Virus record (IMG/VR): IMGVR_UViG_3300033551_000007
Location: 1 to 48,597 of that record
Source: a virus
Length of the DNA stretch: 48,597 bases
Strand: one strand, 5' to 3'
Within the stretch, counting starts at the first letter, position 1; the number at the start of each line of letters is the position of its first letter. Shown here one piece after another: positions 14,706-23,424 of the stretch. The notes beneath the pieces are model-generated. The model saw only the letters and a program-made list of their open reading frames with translations. It had not been told where the DNA came from and did no database searches. The position numbers and the translations under genes are program-made.

Positions 14706-15368
14706 TTACTCGACCAGGGCGCGCAGGTCGGTGAAGTGGTACCGCACGGTCGAACCCGCCACGCCAATCTCTTTAGCCACACGGCCCGAGGTAATCGTCT
14801 CGCCCCGTGCGTGCAGCTCGCGGACCGTGGCAATGATCTGTTCGCGGCGGCCGATGGCCGGAGCCGGCGACTCACCCAGCACGGACAGGTCAGGGTAATA
14901 CGTGCGGACCAGCACATCGGAGCAATTGCAGGCACGGGCCAGCGCCGAATACGTCAGGTCCTTGAACCCCATCGCACGGGCAGCCTCGTGAATCTGTGCA
15001 CGGCGGTCATCGCCCGACATGCGGGAGCCGGCGAAACCGCGAGCCTTCAACCTGGCCCACACGGCGGACATGCGTACACGCTTCTCGGCCCACTTCTCGG
15101 ACCGGCCGAAATACGCGCCGAGTGCGGCCAGGGTAACGCTGTCGAACCCCGACCGTTCGGCCAGGGTCTCGGCGGCCTGCAGCATCTGCTCGGTTGATAC
15201 GTCGGTTGGCGGCACCGGTGCGCCCACGGCTGAGCGCAGTTCCTCGGGCGTGATGAGCCGAACAAGCTGGTGGCGCGTGATGCCAAGTTCTCGGGCCACC
15301 GCCGCCTGTGTCGGTCGTTCGCCCACACGCTGGGCGGCGGCTAGCACGTCGTCGCGGGTGATGGTCAT
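14706..15368 (-). CDS. Multi-HTH DNA-binding regulator
   Basis: 220 residues from ATG 15368; the upstream in-frame ATG at 15404 overlaps the -10 box and would be missing from the transcript. It holds several helix-turn-helix segments: TQAAVARELGITRHQLVRLI (about 21-40), a TetR-like ERSGFDSVTLAALGAYFGRS, LTYSALARACNCSDVLVRTY and TSGRVAKEIGVAGSTVRYHF near the end. Three or four HTHs in one protein suggest a regulator contacting several sites; the promoter family with GCGCTC blocks is an obvious target to test. It is transcribed alone between its own promoter and a terminator. Confidence 0.65.
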   Translation of the reverse strand: MTITRDDVLAAAQRVGERPTQAAVARELGITRHQLVRLITPEELRSAVGAPVPPTDVSTEQMLQAAETLAERSGFDSVTLAALGAYFGRSEKWAEKRVRMSAVWARLKARGFAGSRMSGDDRRAQIHEAARAMGFKDLTYSALARACNCSDVLVRTYYPDLSVLGESPAPAIGRREQIIATVRELHARGETITSGRVAKEIGVAGSTVRYHFTDLRALVE

Positions 15369-15402
15369 AGATAACGTCTCGTTGGTTAATACATTAGGGC
15401 GC

Positions 15403-15431
15403 ATTGTGCGCTTATATCAGTCACTTGGCAA
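15403..15431 (-). promoter_or_regulatory. Promoter of the HTH regulator
   Basis: Minus strand: TTGCCA, 17-base spacer, CACAAT, then GCGCCC. Same architecture as the other early promoters but with weaker boxes; the -35 overlaps the end of the upstream nuclease gene. Confidence 0.6.
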
Positions 15432-15905
15432 TTCCCCCGTGCTGAACACCGCCAAGCCGCCCTTGCTGCGGATCAACCCGGCCCATGCGAACTGTGCTTT
15501 CTCGCGCTTCGAATCCTCGCCGGGTTTCCAGCCGGGGTGCTTCGCTTCGATCGAAACAAACTGGCCGATGGTCGTGCCGACGTGCGCCGGGGTGATCAGT
15601 ACGGGGCGCAGGCCGATCAGGTCGGCTGATTTAACCGCCTCGTTCATCTGCGCCGAGTCGTTGGCCAGGCCGTAGCGGATGAACCGGCGCGACCCCTCGG
15701 GCTTGTACGCACCGACGTTGTTCCGCCCAAGCCACCAGTTACGGCGCGGCGCCTCGCGGCGTATCAGTGACTGGGCGTAGTCCTCCATCCGCCCGTCAGG
15801 GTCCGGCTCGCTGGCCAGTTCGGGCGGGTAGAACATCTGTTGCAGTTCGAGCAGCGCGGCAAACGGTATATTGTGGCGCACGGCCCATTGATCGAACGGG
15901 GTCAT
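15417..15905 (-). CDS. VRR-NUC-type nuclease
   Basis: 162 residues. SADLIGLRPVLIT (the D), then GQFVSIEAKHPGW with the E-x-K pair, and KREKAQFAWAGLIRSKGGLAVF form the core of VRR-NUC/PD-(D/E)XK nucleases common in phages. Such enzymes are thought to resolve branched DNA. The N-terminal half includes YAQSLIRREAPRR. It overlaps the upstream gene by four bases. Confidence 0.65.
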   Translation of the reverse strand: MTPFDQWAVRHNIPFAALLELQQMFYPPELASEPDPDGRMEDYAQSLIRREAPRRNWWLGRNNVGAYKPEGSRRFIRYGLANDSAQMNEAVKSADLIGLRPVLITPAHVGTTIGQFVSIEAKHPGWKPGEDSKREKAQFAWAGLIRSKGGLAVFSTGELPSD

Positions 15906-16240
15906 TTTGTCACCTCGGCGAGGGTTTCGATAAAGTCGGTCAGCCTGCCCAGGCGCTCAAGCTTGTCGGCTGACGGGCGCTGCCCCATCGTGCGCAGTAG
16001 CTTGCGCTTATCGCCTTCCAGGAACTGTAGGAGCGACACCAGGTCAGGCATGCGTTCACGGAGCGCTCGAACCGCCGCTTTGGTAACGCTCGGCCGACGG
16101 GCACGGGGTTTGTACCCGGCTTTCTTCAGGCGGTAGCGAATCACCTCAAGCGGCAAATTCAAGTCGCGCTTGATCTGGGCCATCGAATCGCCCGCATCGT
16201 AGCGGCGCTTGATTTCGGATGTTTCTATCGGGTGCGTCAC
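15902..16240 (-). CDS. HTH-containing hypothetical protein
   Basis: 112 residues from GTG 16240 (GGAG eight bases upstream; GTGA overlap with the previous stop). IKRRYDAGDSMAQIKRDLNL, continuing into a second helix LEVIRYRLKKAGY, looks like a homeodomain-like HTH. The C-terminus is helical and basic. Possibly a DNA-binding partner of the nuclease it is coupled with; that is inference. Confidence 0.55.
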   Translation of the reverse strand: MTHPIETSEIKRRYDAGDSMAQIKRDLNLPLEVIRYRLKKAGYKPRARRPSVTKAAVRALRERMPDLVSLLQFLEGDKRKLLRTMGQRPSADKLERLGRLTDFIETLAEVTK

Positions 16241-17019
16241 GGCTTGCGCTCCAGGGCGGCGCGGGCTTGCCAGGTCAGCCAGCATGGCTGGGCGTCATCC
16301 CAATCGTATTCACCTTCGTAAAAGCCAGGCACGAACCCGTCGTTCATGCTGGCGTAATGTTTTTCAAACGCCTCCCGCTCATCGCGCTCAACCGGCGGCG
16401 CAGCTGCACAGTCCGGGCAAGGGACGGTATCAAGGACGTTGCCGACTGCGCCTTCGTCGTTGCAGGTCGCGCAGTCCGGCGCGCTCGGCTCTGCGCTGGC
16501 GGATAGGGCTTTGATCCGGTTAACGAGGTCGGCCGGGAGATCGAAATCCACACCAGACCAGTGACGCTTCGTGATCTCAGCCAGCAGCGCATCCCGCTCG
16601 GCCAGTTGGGCGCGCAGGGCGTCGCGTTCTTCGGCCCAATCCTCGGCATCTTCTTTCCGCAGCACAGTCTGACCGTTTGCCAGCGCCTTTGCTTCGCGCA
16701 ATTCGAAACGCAGTTGCTCAACCTCAAGATTGAATCGGTGTGCCTCATTGCGCCACTTGCACGCCTGGCCAGGATCAGCGTGGGTGTAGAGCAGCGTGAA
16801 AAGGTGAAGGAACTCCGGCCCCTTGGGCTTCCCTTGCAGCCATTTATTCTTGTCGTGGCAGAAGGTGAAGTAGCCGGCCGGCTCGCCCTGGTGCTGCTCG
16901 GCAGGCTTGGTCAGTGCGATCTGTAGACCGCGAGGGAGAGTCACATAGCCATGGAAGACTAAGGCGGCATTGATTTCTTCCGCCAGCTCACGCGGCACCA
17001 TCACAAATTCATCTTTCAT
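16237..17019 (-). CDS. Phage protein with coiled coil and zinc-binding cysteines
   Basis: 260 residues. The N-terminal MVPRELAEEINAAL helix and a GEPAGYF segment are typical of composite phage proteins. Residues about 90-145 form a long coiled coil (EVEQLRFELREAKAL, ERDALRAQLAERDALLAEI). CATCNDEGAV and a following CPDC make a DnaJ-like zinc pair. The last 50 residues (FEKHYASMNDGF...WLTWQARAALE) are the Ea10-like tail often seen in such mosaics. Function unknown. Confidence 0.6.
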   Translation of the reverse strand: MKDEFVMVPRELAEEINAALVFHGYVTLPRGLQIALTKPAEQHQGEPAGYFTFCHDKNKWLQGKPKGPEFLHLFTLLYTHADPGQACKWRNEAHRFNLEVEQLRFELREAKALANGQTVLRKEDAEDWAEERDALRAQLAERDALLAEITKRHWSGVDFDLPADLVNRIKALSASAEPSAPDCATCNDEGAVGNVLDTVPCPDCAAAPPVERDEREAFEKHYASMNDGFVPGFYEGEYDWDDAQPCWLTWQARAALERKP

Positions 17020-17350
17020 TGCGAACCTCCGATACGATCAAATCCAGGGTGTCCAGTAGCTGCGTGCGGAATTGCTCAGGCCAGGTCGCCGGCACGTTTC
17101 GCAATGCGCGCAGCGCCGCGATTAAAGGGTCTTCCGGTTCCGGCAAAGGCGGCACAAACCGAAATTCCTCAACGACCGTAAAACCTGCGGGCGGGCGGTC
17201 TCCTGAGAAATCCGCATACCATGCTTGATACTTGTTGTTCGCCGTGGCCGTTACAAACGTATCGCAGCCCATGTCGGCGGACAGCTTTTTAGCGGTTTTT
17301 GTTACGCCCCTGCGGTCAGCAAAGGGGCCGTACTGGTGGCGGGTCGCCAT
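17009..17350 (-). CDS. Hypothetical phage protein
   Basis: 113 residues. KLSADMGCDTFVTATANNKYQAWYADFSG is a beta-alpha segment; the C-terminal WPEQFRTQLLDTLDLIVSEV is helical. ATG 17350 follows ACGGAGGATGTGCC. First gene of the operon 17350-15417. No family recognised. Confidence 0.6.
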   Translation of the reverse strand: MATRHQYGPFADRRGVTKTAKKLSADMGCDTFVTATANNKYQAWYADFSGDRPPAGFTVVEEFRFVPPLPEPEDPLIAALRALRNVPATWPEQFRTQLLDTLDLIVSEVRNER

Positions 17351-17376
17351 GGCACATCCTCCGTGTTAATGAGCGC

Positions 17377-17405
17377 ACATTACGCCCCGTTTAATAGGCT
17401 GTCAA
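17377..17405 (-). promoter_or_regulatory. Sigma70-type promoter, shared early family
   Basis: Minus strand: TTGACA, 17-base spacer, TAATGT, then GCGCTC. The whole element overlaps the last codons of the helicase gene. Confidence 0.75.
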
Positions 17406-20319
17406 TCTTTCCGCGCAGCTTCTCGGCGTCAGCGCGTTTCAGCGACGCGGCGGTCAGCACGTCCACGCCGAACGTCGCATAGAACCGGCGCTGAATCTGC
17501 GTGTCGGACTCACCGCGCGCCCGGTACTTGCCGCCGAACCGTGCCATGGCGTCGTCCAGTTCTGCCAGCGCCTCCAGTTTCTCGCGGTGGCGGTTGACGT
17601 TGGCCGAGGCCATCATATGGTTCATGCGCCCGTGCTCGCCGCTTGCGATCGACGAACGGTAATGCTCAATCGACTGCCGGGCTTCCAGGTAACTGGCGCG
17701 GATCGCCGCCATGGTCTCTTCGTCGAGCAGCTCCAGGTCGCCTTCCACTTCGGCAGGGTCGCGTCGGCCTTTCGGCTCGGGCATGTACCCGCAGAACTCA
17801 CAGCAGCGCAGGAACGCCTCGTACGGCTGGGCGCACGGTATGCCCGTCTCGGTCGCGTGGCCGTGCTCGAGCAACTGCTCGTTCGTCCAGCCTGCCTTAC
17901 GCCAAGCACCCCAGCCGATGCCGGGCTTTACCAGCGTCAGACCGGGGTTCGTGCAGGCGCGCAGCGGGATTGCGTCACTGTCCGATGCGCCAGAGCTGCC
18001 GCCGCCTTCAAGCGACCAGATGTGCGGCTTGTCCGGCAGGCCGTGGGTGACGATGTTGTTCGCGTGGTCGATGATCAGCCCGAATGGCTTCATGCTCGCC
18101 GCGATACGCTCCAGGCGGCCCGCGTCGCTCAGGTCGTCGTACCCCGTGTAGTCGACCAGCAGGCGCAGGACCCGGCCACACCACTGCAGGTAACGACCGA
18201 GGCTGGCGGTCTTCGTGCCGAGGATCACGACCTCGATTGCAGGTAGGTCGTAGCCTTCCCCGAAGAGGTCAACGTTCACGAGCATTTTCAGCTCGCCCCG
18301 TTCGAGCCGGTCCTTGGCGTCCGACCGAATCTCGTCGTCGGTGGTGCCGTCCAGCGCCAGTGCCGGGACCCCCGCTGCGGTGAACCGCTCGGCCAGTTCC
18401 TCAGCGCGCTTGATACTGGATACGAAGCACACCCCGCGTTTGCCCGGGGCGTACTTCTGATACGTCTCGACGATATCGCCGAGCAGCCCGCTGTGTTCCT
18501 CCGCAGCGACGAGCTGGGCGGCGACGTACTCACCAGACGGGCCGATTTTAACCTGCTCATAGTTGACGCTGACCTTGGCACATACGACCTTGAACGGGGT
18601 CAGATACCCCATGCCGATCAGGTCGCCAGTACCCGGCCCCTCGACCATCACGTCCGCCATGCCGTCGTAACCCGGCAGGCGCTCGCCCTTTGCGTCGAAC
18701 TTGCGCCCCAAGCCACGGCCATCTCCCCGGCACGGCGAGGCAGTAGGTAGCAGCCAGCGCTTGCAGCCCGGCAGCAGACCCATACCCCGGCCCCACTTGT
18801 TATCCCAGCAGACGTGGTGCGCTTCGTCGATGGCCCCGAGCGTGACGCGCTGCAGCCAGGCGCGGTGGGCCTTGCCCAGGGAACTGGTCGGGGTGTTCAG
18901 CAGCGTATCGATACCGGCGACGCCCAGCTCGGCAGTCGGGTCGTAATGGCAGACGCCGTGCTTTTTGAGCAGCAGCTTCGTGATGATCGCGATGGTTTTC
19001 TTCGGCGCCAGGATGCGGAACCGAAGGCCGGCTTTGTTCAGCGACTCACAGATCTGGCCCACCAGCTCCTGGCGGTGTGCGACGAGCATGCCCGCGCCGA
19101 TGTGCTGGCTGAAGACGCCGGACAGGACGACCGTGTTGTGCGTTACCGTAAAGTCGCCGAGCAGGAAAAGCCGGTCTCCCGTAATCTCGAAGCCGTAGTA
19201 GTCGCCGACTCCGATGGCCTCGACTTTGATACCCGTTACCGTAACGTCCTTCTTTTGAAGTCGAGGGGCCGCCTTTTTACGTTCAATGCGGCAAGGTATG
19301 CAATCCACGTGACCGGAGATCGAAACTCGGAAATAGTCCCCCTTCACCCCGTTATTACCGCAGGTTTTGGACGACGCTTTTTTATAGGCCGCCATCCCTA
19401 GGGAACGCGCCAGGTAGCAGACCGCGTCAGCGAGGCATTCTAGCTTGCTGATAAAGTCATAGCCTTTATGGGTATAGCTGCCGTCTGTGTCTAGCAACCC
19501 CGCCAGTAGGTCGAGGCGTTGGGCGCGTGAGCCCGTCAGGTAGTCTTGAGGTACGTGCTTATTCCGGATCAAGTTGTACCTTTTGAGCGCGGCTCGAACA
19601 GGGTTCGCCGAAGGGCCGCGTCCGGTATTATCCCCCGACATTGCATACCCGGCTGTCCGACCCGCATATTTCTTCTCGACTAACCGCAGCCCGCAGGCGG
19701 CTGAATGAGCCCTCAAGTAGTCAATAATCTCAGGGTCTACTGACGTCACGTCAGAGTTCCTAGAGGTGCCGTCGCCCAACCAGACCCCTAGTAGGTATGG
19801 CGGCAAAGCGGCCGGGTAAGTCTTCTCGTCGAACTCCACGCCAGTGCGCCAGCCTTTATGCGTATGTTTGAAAGTGGCGGACTTGGCTAGGTACTCCCGC
19901 ACAGTAAGGTTCACGACTCGTCCTGCTCGCTGCGATGGGTACTTCGGGGTCGACCGGGTCGCCGTCGCCTTGAGGCTGAGGATATGGCTCTCGTTAACAA
20001 CATAAGGGTCCCCCTTGGTAGGGGTCACCCGATAGAGCATCTCTCGTCCTCGGGCCAGCATCATCACCCGCCGAAGCCGGCTGTCCGGCCCCATTAGGCA
20101 ATCGCCGACCTTCACATCCTCAACTGGCTTTATTGTGCCGTCATACATCAGTACAGGCGTGCCGCGCCCTAGGCATTTGCCGCCGCCGGTCGCGAGCACG
20201 GCCATTACGTTTTCAGCCCCGGCCTGCCACGCAGCGTAAATTCGCGCGATGAGTTCTGCTTGATAGGGGCGCGGTCGTATCGCCGCAGCGAGCGGCTTTA
20301 ATAGAAACGGTGCGTTCAT
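17380..20319 (-). CDS. SF2 (DEAH-type) helicase interrupted by an intein
   Basis: 979 residues as translated, 632 after removal of the intein (residues 49-395). Before it the protein has RPYQAELIARIYAAW (Q-motif-like) and LATGGGK, the start of Walker A; after it TVVLSGVF completes the P-loop as GGGKT. Further motifs: GMLVAHRQEL (Ia), LGAIDEAHH (DEAH box, about residue 500), GVCFVSSIKRAEELAERF (IV) and a GTKTASLGRYLQWCGRVLR motif VI segment. The C-terminal region has a Cys cluster (CCEFCGYM). It is a likely DNA unwinding enzyme for replication or recombination; splicing must occur before ATP binding is possible. Divergent from the polymerase cluster. Confidence 0.88.
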   Translation of the reverse strand: MNAPFLLKPLAAAIRPRPYQAELIARIYAAWQAGAENVMAVLATGGGKCLGRGTPVLMYDGTIKPVEDVKVGDCLMGPDSRLRRVMMLARGREMLYRVTPTKGDPYVVNESHILSLKATATRSTPKYPSQRAGRVVNLTVREYLAKSATFKHTHKGWRTGVEFDEKTYPAALPPYLLGVWLGDGTSRNSDVTSVDPEIIDYLRAHSAACGLRLVEKKYAGRTAGYAMSGDNTGRGPSANPVRAALKRYNLIRNKHVPQDYLTGSRAQRLDLLAGLLDTDGSYTHKGYDFISKLECLADAVCYLARSLGMAAYKKASSKTCGNNGVKGDYFRVSISGHVDCIPCRIERKKAAPRLQKKDVTVTGIKVEAIGVGDYYGFEITGDRLFLLGDFTVTHNTVVLSGVFSQHIGAGMLVAHRQELVGQICESLNKAGLRFRILAPKKTIAIITKLLLKKHGVCHYDPTAELGVAGIDTLLNTPTSSLGKAHRAWLQRVTLGAIDEAHHVCWDNKWGRGMGLLPGCKRWLLPTASPCRGDGRGLGRKFDAKGERLPGYDGMADVMVEGPGTGDLIGMGYLTPFKVVCAKVSVNYEQVKIGPSGEYVAAQLVAAEEHSGLLGDIVETYQKYAPGKRGVCFVSSIKRAEELAERFTAAGVPALALDGTTDDEIRSDAKDRLERGELKMLVNVDLFGEGYDLPAIEVVILGTKTASLGRYLQWCGRVLRLLVDYTGYDDLSDAGRLERIAASMKPFGLIIDHANNIVTHGLPDKPHIWSLEGGGSSGASDSDAIPLRACTNPGLTLVKPGIGWGAWRKAGWTNEQLLEHGHATETGIPCAQPYEAFLRCCEFCGYMPEPKGRRDPAEVEGDLELLDEETMAAIRASYLEARQSIEHYRSSIASGEHGRMNHMMASANVNRHREKLEALAELDDAMARFGGKYRARGESDTQIQRRFYATFGVDVLTAASLKRADAEKLRGKIDSLLNGA
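19135..20175 (-). other. Intein with LAGLIDADG endonuclease, in the helicase P-loop
   Basis: 347 residues. Block A is CLGRGTPVLMYDG, block B contains NESHILSL (N-x-x-H where T-x-x-H is usual), block F is YYGFEITGDRLFLL, and block G ends VTHN followed by extein Thr. The dodecapeptide endonuclease domain is visible as LLGVWLGDGT and LLAGLLDTDGSY, in frame with the splicing domain. All residues needed for class 1 splicing (Cys1, block B His, terminal His-Asn, +1 Thr) are present. The insertion point between Lys and Thr of Walker A is a highly conserved target. Confidence 0.92.
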
Positions 20320-20338
20320 AATTTCCGTTCGGTAGGTG

Positions 20339-20367
20339 TTGACAGGTGGCTAACCTTACCGCACTAT
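20339..20367 (+). promoter_or_regulatory. Promoter of the polymerase cluster
   Basis: Plus strand: TTGACA, 17-base spacer, CACTAT, then GCGCCCC. Same family as the minus-strand early promoters; it serves genes 20407-23371. Confidence 0.75.
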
Positions 20368-20389
20368 GCGCCCCGTAGCAACTAATCAA
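20361..20389 (-). promoter_or_regulatory. Candidate opposing promoter of the helicase gene
   Basis: Minus strand: TTGATT with TAGTGC at 17 bases (or CATAGT at 15). The -10 is weak, but the region must carry a helicase promoter, and either choice overlaps the -10 box of the plus-strand promoter. Confidence 0.4.
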
Positions 20390-20406
20390 CCACGGAGAAA
20401 CACCCC

Positions 20407-21273
20407 ATGCAATTCACCGTTGACACCCGTAACGCCACCGCCTTCGAACTGAACGCGCTGGCCGAGTTCGTGCAGAAACTGGCATCCGTCGCACCCGAGA
20501 ATTTCGCAGAAGGCTGGACCGTGCAGCGCGCACCTAGCGGCGCCATGGTTGCGAGCGGCAGCGCGCCGCTGACCCTGGTCCCGGGCGCTTTCGAACACGC
20601 CGAGCAACTGATGGGAAACGCTCCAGCCACGGTTGCAAGTGGTGCTCCGGATCTGCCGCCGGCTGCTGGGCCTGCACCGGAAGTTCCGCCTGTCCCTGGG
20701 AACACCCCGCCGGCCGTTGCAGCTGCGCCCGCCTCCACCGCCCCGACCGATGTGCCTGCGGTTCCTACGTCGGTGCCTGCCGTTCCTGCCTCGACAAGCG
20801 CGGCGGACCCAGTCGCTGGGCAAGTTGAACTGGACAGCGCCGGTTGCCCGTGGGACGCCCGAATCCACACCAGCAACAAGGCGACCATTGGTGACGGCAC
20901 CTGGCGGAAAAAGCCGGGCGTCGATCCGGCACTGTTCGAGTCGGTGCGCAACGAACTGATGGGAAACGTTCCGGCTGCCCCTGCGGCGGAACCGGTTGGT
21001 ACGACGACCCCGAACCCGGCCCCTGCGATTGCCCCGCCGGTACCGGAAGCCTCTATGCTTCCTGAAGCCCCGGCACCTGCTCTGCTGACCGGTAACGACG
21101 TGATGGCCCGCGCCATGGAAATCCAAATGGCCGACGGCACCAAGTTCGCCGCACTGTTCCAGGCGATCCAAGGTGCGGGCATCCCTGCCGGTCCGATGGG
21201 TCTGCCCGGCTGCACCGACCAGGCAGTACTGGCTGCTGCCTTGGCTGCCGTTAACGCCGTGGGCGCGCAGTGA
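20407..21273 (+). CDS. Ala/Pro-rich protein with conserved phage DSxGxPWDxRIH domain
   Basis: 288 residues. The N-terminal 45 residues (QFTVDTRNATAFELNALAEF) are well ordered. About 90 residues of Ala/Pro/Val linker then lead to LDSAGCPWDARIHTSNK (about 140-156), followed by GDGTWRKKPGVDPALFESV, a short conserved motif of phage replication-region proteins of unknown function. A second Pro-rich linker precedes a helical C-terminus (NDVMARAMEIQMADGTKFAAL). The flexible linkers suggest a scaffold or ssDNA-associated protein, which is inference. First gene behind the plus-strand promoter; ribosome site ACGGAG. Confidence 0.7.
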   Translation: MQFTVDTRNATAFELNALAEFVQKLASVAPENFAEGWTVQRAPSGAMVASGSAPLTLVPGAFEHAEQLMGNAPATVASGAPDLPPAAGPAPEVPPVPGNTPPAVAAAPASTAPTDVPAVPTSVPAVPASTSAADPVAGQVELDSAGCPWDARIHTSNKATIGDGTWRKKPGVDPALFESVRNELMGNVPAAPAAEPVGTTTPNPAPAIAPPVPEASMLPEAPAPALLTGNDVMARAMEIQMADGTKFAALFQAIQGAGIPAGPMGLPGCTDQAVLAAALAAVNAVGAQ

Positions 21274-22394
21274 CACTGCCGACCCCAAGTGCTGCCGGAG
21301 TTTGGGGCAAATGCCCCGGCTCCGTGCCGCTCTCCGCACAGTTCCCCGACCTGCTGCCTAGCGAAGCTAAGCAAGAGGGGATCGCGGGGCATTGGGTAGC
21401 CCATCAGGTCGCAACACTCGGCAAGCCCGCCGTTGGCGCTATCACTCCTAACGGCTGGGCAGTAGATGAGGCCATGATCGACGGCGGCGTCCTATACCAC
21501 GGGGCTATCTTCTCGATTGCCAACCACCGCGGCGGCATGAGTAAGGTTTGTTTTGAGCAGCCGTTGGCATTGGATTTCATCCTCGAGGGGATGAATGGGC
21601 GCCCCGACGCCTCGTTGTTCACGGGCCCGGAACTGCACGTATGGGAATACAAGTACGGGCATTCTGAGGTCAGCCCGGTAGAAAACCCGACCATGACCCT
21701 GTACGCGCTGAGCATTCTCGAAAAGCACGGCATAAACGGCCTTGCTGATCAGCACATTAAGGTCTTTTTCCACGTCGTGCAGCCACGTTGCTACACATCG
21801 GGCGGGGCTTTCCGCACTTGGTCGTGCATGGCATCTGACCTTCGCGGACCGGGGAACATACTGCAGCACAGCGCGGGAGTTTCGCAGAAGCCGAACCCTC
21901 CAACCCTGGTGGGTGAACACTGCCACAAATGCTCAGGGCGGCGCGGCTGTGCGACGTTCAAGCGGGCCAGTGACCGCGACAAGGACTACGCAGGTACGGC
22001 GGTGCCGCTCGGCATTACAGGGCACGAACTGGCAACGGAGCTGATGTACTGTGAAGAGGCGTTCGCCCGACTCAGTGCGCGTCGTGATGCCCTGGCCGAG
22101 CAGGCCGAACACGAAATCACGACCGGGCATGCCGTGCCAGGTTACGAAATGCAGCGCGGCAACGGCTCCGAGAAATGGAAAGTCGCGCCTGAGAACGTGG
22201 CCGGTTTCGGCGACATGCTCGGCGTCGATTTCCGCAAGCCACTGGCCGTCGATACGCCTGCGCAGTGCCGCGACAAATTGAAGAAAAAAGGTGTTGACGG
22301 TGCGCTAATCGCGCCGTACATTGAGCGCATTCCGGGCAAACTGAAACTCGGTATTGCAGACTACTCCCTCATACAGAAGGCATTCAAAGCATGA
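21270..22394 (+). CDS. DUF2800-type RecB-like nuclease
   Basis: 374 residues from GTG 21270, overlapping the previous stop by four bases. PSAAGVWGKCPGSVPLSA and QEGIAGHWVAHQV open the family; the PD-(D/E)XK core is GRPDASLFTGPELHVWEYKYG (the D, then E-x-K). A Cys cluster follows (GEHCHKCSGRRGCATF), as in RecB/Cas4-like nucleases that carry an iron-sulfur centre. DUF2800, DUF2815 and family A polymerase genes often travel together in phages, as here. Confidence 0.78.
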   Translation: MTLPTPSAAGVWGKCPGSVPLSAQFPDLLPSEAKQEGIAGHWVAHQVATLGKPAVGAITPNGWAVDEAMIDGGVLYHGAIFSIANHRGGMSKVCFEQPLALDFILEGMNGRPDASLFTGPELHVWEYKYGHSEVSPVENPTMTLYALSILEKHGINGLADQHIKVFFHVVQPRCYTSGGAFRTWSCMASDLRGPGNILQHSAGVSQKPNPPTLVGEHCHKCSGRRGCATFKRASDRDKDYAGTAVPLGITGHELATELMYCEEAFARLSARRDALAEQAEHEITTGHAVPGYEMQRGNGSEKWKVAPENVAGFGDMLGVDFRKPLAVDTPAQCRDKLKKKGVDGALIAPYIERIPGKLKLGIADYSLIQKAFKA

Positions 22395-23371
22395 CCACTC
22401 AAGTTCAAGGTGTTGACTACGAAGTAACCGGCCTGGGCCGTATCGTACAGGGCGATCTGGAAACCCTGTCGAACAAAGACGCCCAGGGCAACGTGAAACT
22501 GGTTAAGTCCGGCGCCAACATGGGCCAGCCGGCCGCCCCGGAAAACTTCTTTTCCGTCGCCTTCCCCAAGACAGTTCAAGCGCCTGCGGGCCACCCGCAA
22601 GCCGGGCAGATGATCCCTAATCCGGATTGGGCTCGCTGTAAAGCGTACCTGGAGCGCGCTGGTAAGCTCGGCTGGCCTAATTTCTATCCGAACGGCGCAA
22701 CCGAGTGCACTTTCCCTAAGTTCTCTTTCAAGATCATGGACGGAGACGGCTACGACAACAAGGGCATTCACAACGCCACGAAAGAAGGTTTCGCCGGTTG
22801 CTGGGTACTCAAGTTTAGCAGTCAGTTTCTGGCCAAGCGTTTCTACCAGGGCCGCTACCAGCCTCAGGACCAGATCACTGAGCCGGGCGTGATCAAGCGT
22901 GGGGACTATGTCCGCGTCATTTTCACATCCGAGGCCAACAAGTCGACGGAAAGCCCGGGCGTATTCGTCCGTGCGTCCAGTGTAGAGCTGTGCCACATCG
23001 GCAACGCCATCGTCAGCGCGTCCGTCGCTGGACCCGATGCGTCGACCGGCTTCGGCGCAGCCCCAGCAGTCGCCTATGCCCCTCAGGGCGCAAGCGCGGT
23101 TCAGGTTCCAGCCGGACAGGCCCCGGCGGCGGCGGCTTTTTCCGCGCCAGCCACCCCTGCACCACAGCAAGCACCCGCCGTACCCGGCCAGCAGCCCGAA
23201 CCCTACAGCGGCTATATCCCAGTGCCTGAGCAAGCCCCTGCGGTGCCGTCGGTACCTACCACTCCGGTATGGCCGCCAGCCGGCTGGACTCAGCACCCTC
23301 AGAACCCGCAGTACTGGTACATGGGTACCGAGGTGATCACCGAAGCGGAACTGCGCGCCCGTCAGCAGTAA
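22391..23371 (+). CDS. DUF2815-type ssDNA-binding-like protein
   Basis: 326 residues. The first 215 (VTGLGRIVQGDLETL, ENFFSVAFPKT, AYLERAGKLGWPNFYPNG, KEGFAGCWVLKFSS, RGDYVRVIFTS, GVFVRASSVELCHIG) match the OB-fold-like DUF2815 family that accompanies phage polymerases. The remaining 110 residues are an Ala/Pro/Gln-rich linker ending in PPAGWTQHPQNPQYWYMG, an acidic or aromatic tail of the type that recruits partners in SSB proteins. Coupled to the nuclease by a four-base overlap and followed by a terminator. Confidence 0.75.
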   Translation: MTTQVQGVDYEVTGLGRIVQGDLETLSNKDAQGNVKLVKSGANMGQPAAPENFFSVAFPKTVQAPAGHPQAGQMIPNPDWARCKAYLERAGKLGWPNFYPNGATECTFPKFSFKIMDGDGYDNKGIHNATKEGFAGCWVLKFSSQFLAKRFYQGRYQPQDQITEPGVIKRGDYVRVIFTSEANKSTESPGVFVRASSVELCHIGNAIVSASVAGPDASTGFGAAPAVAYAPQGASAVQVPAGQAPAAAAFSAPATPAPQQAPAVPGQQPEPYSGYIPVPEQAPAVPSVPTTPVWPPAGWTQHPQNPQYWYMGTEVITEAELRARQQ

Positions 23372-23378
23372 CAACATC

Positions 23379-23403
23379 GGGTCGCCTTCGGGCGGCCCTT
23401 TTA
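23379..23403 (+). terminator. Rho-independent terminator with TTCG tetraloop
   Basis: GGGTCGCC, TTCG, GGCGGCCC, then TTTTA directly after the DUF2815 gene. Readthrough or an unseen promoter must serve the polymerase. Confidence 0.8.
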
Positions 23404-23424
23404 CTATCCGGGGAGGATAAAACA

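Noticed and set aside
20382-21404. A 340-residue minus-strand frame opposite the Ala/Pro-rich protein
   Set aside because: Low-complexity Gly/Ala/Ser shadow of the Pro/Ala linker; it also covers the promoter region.
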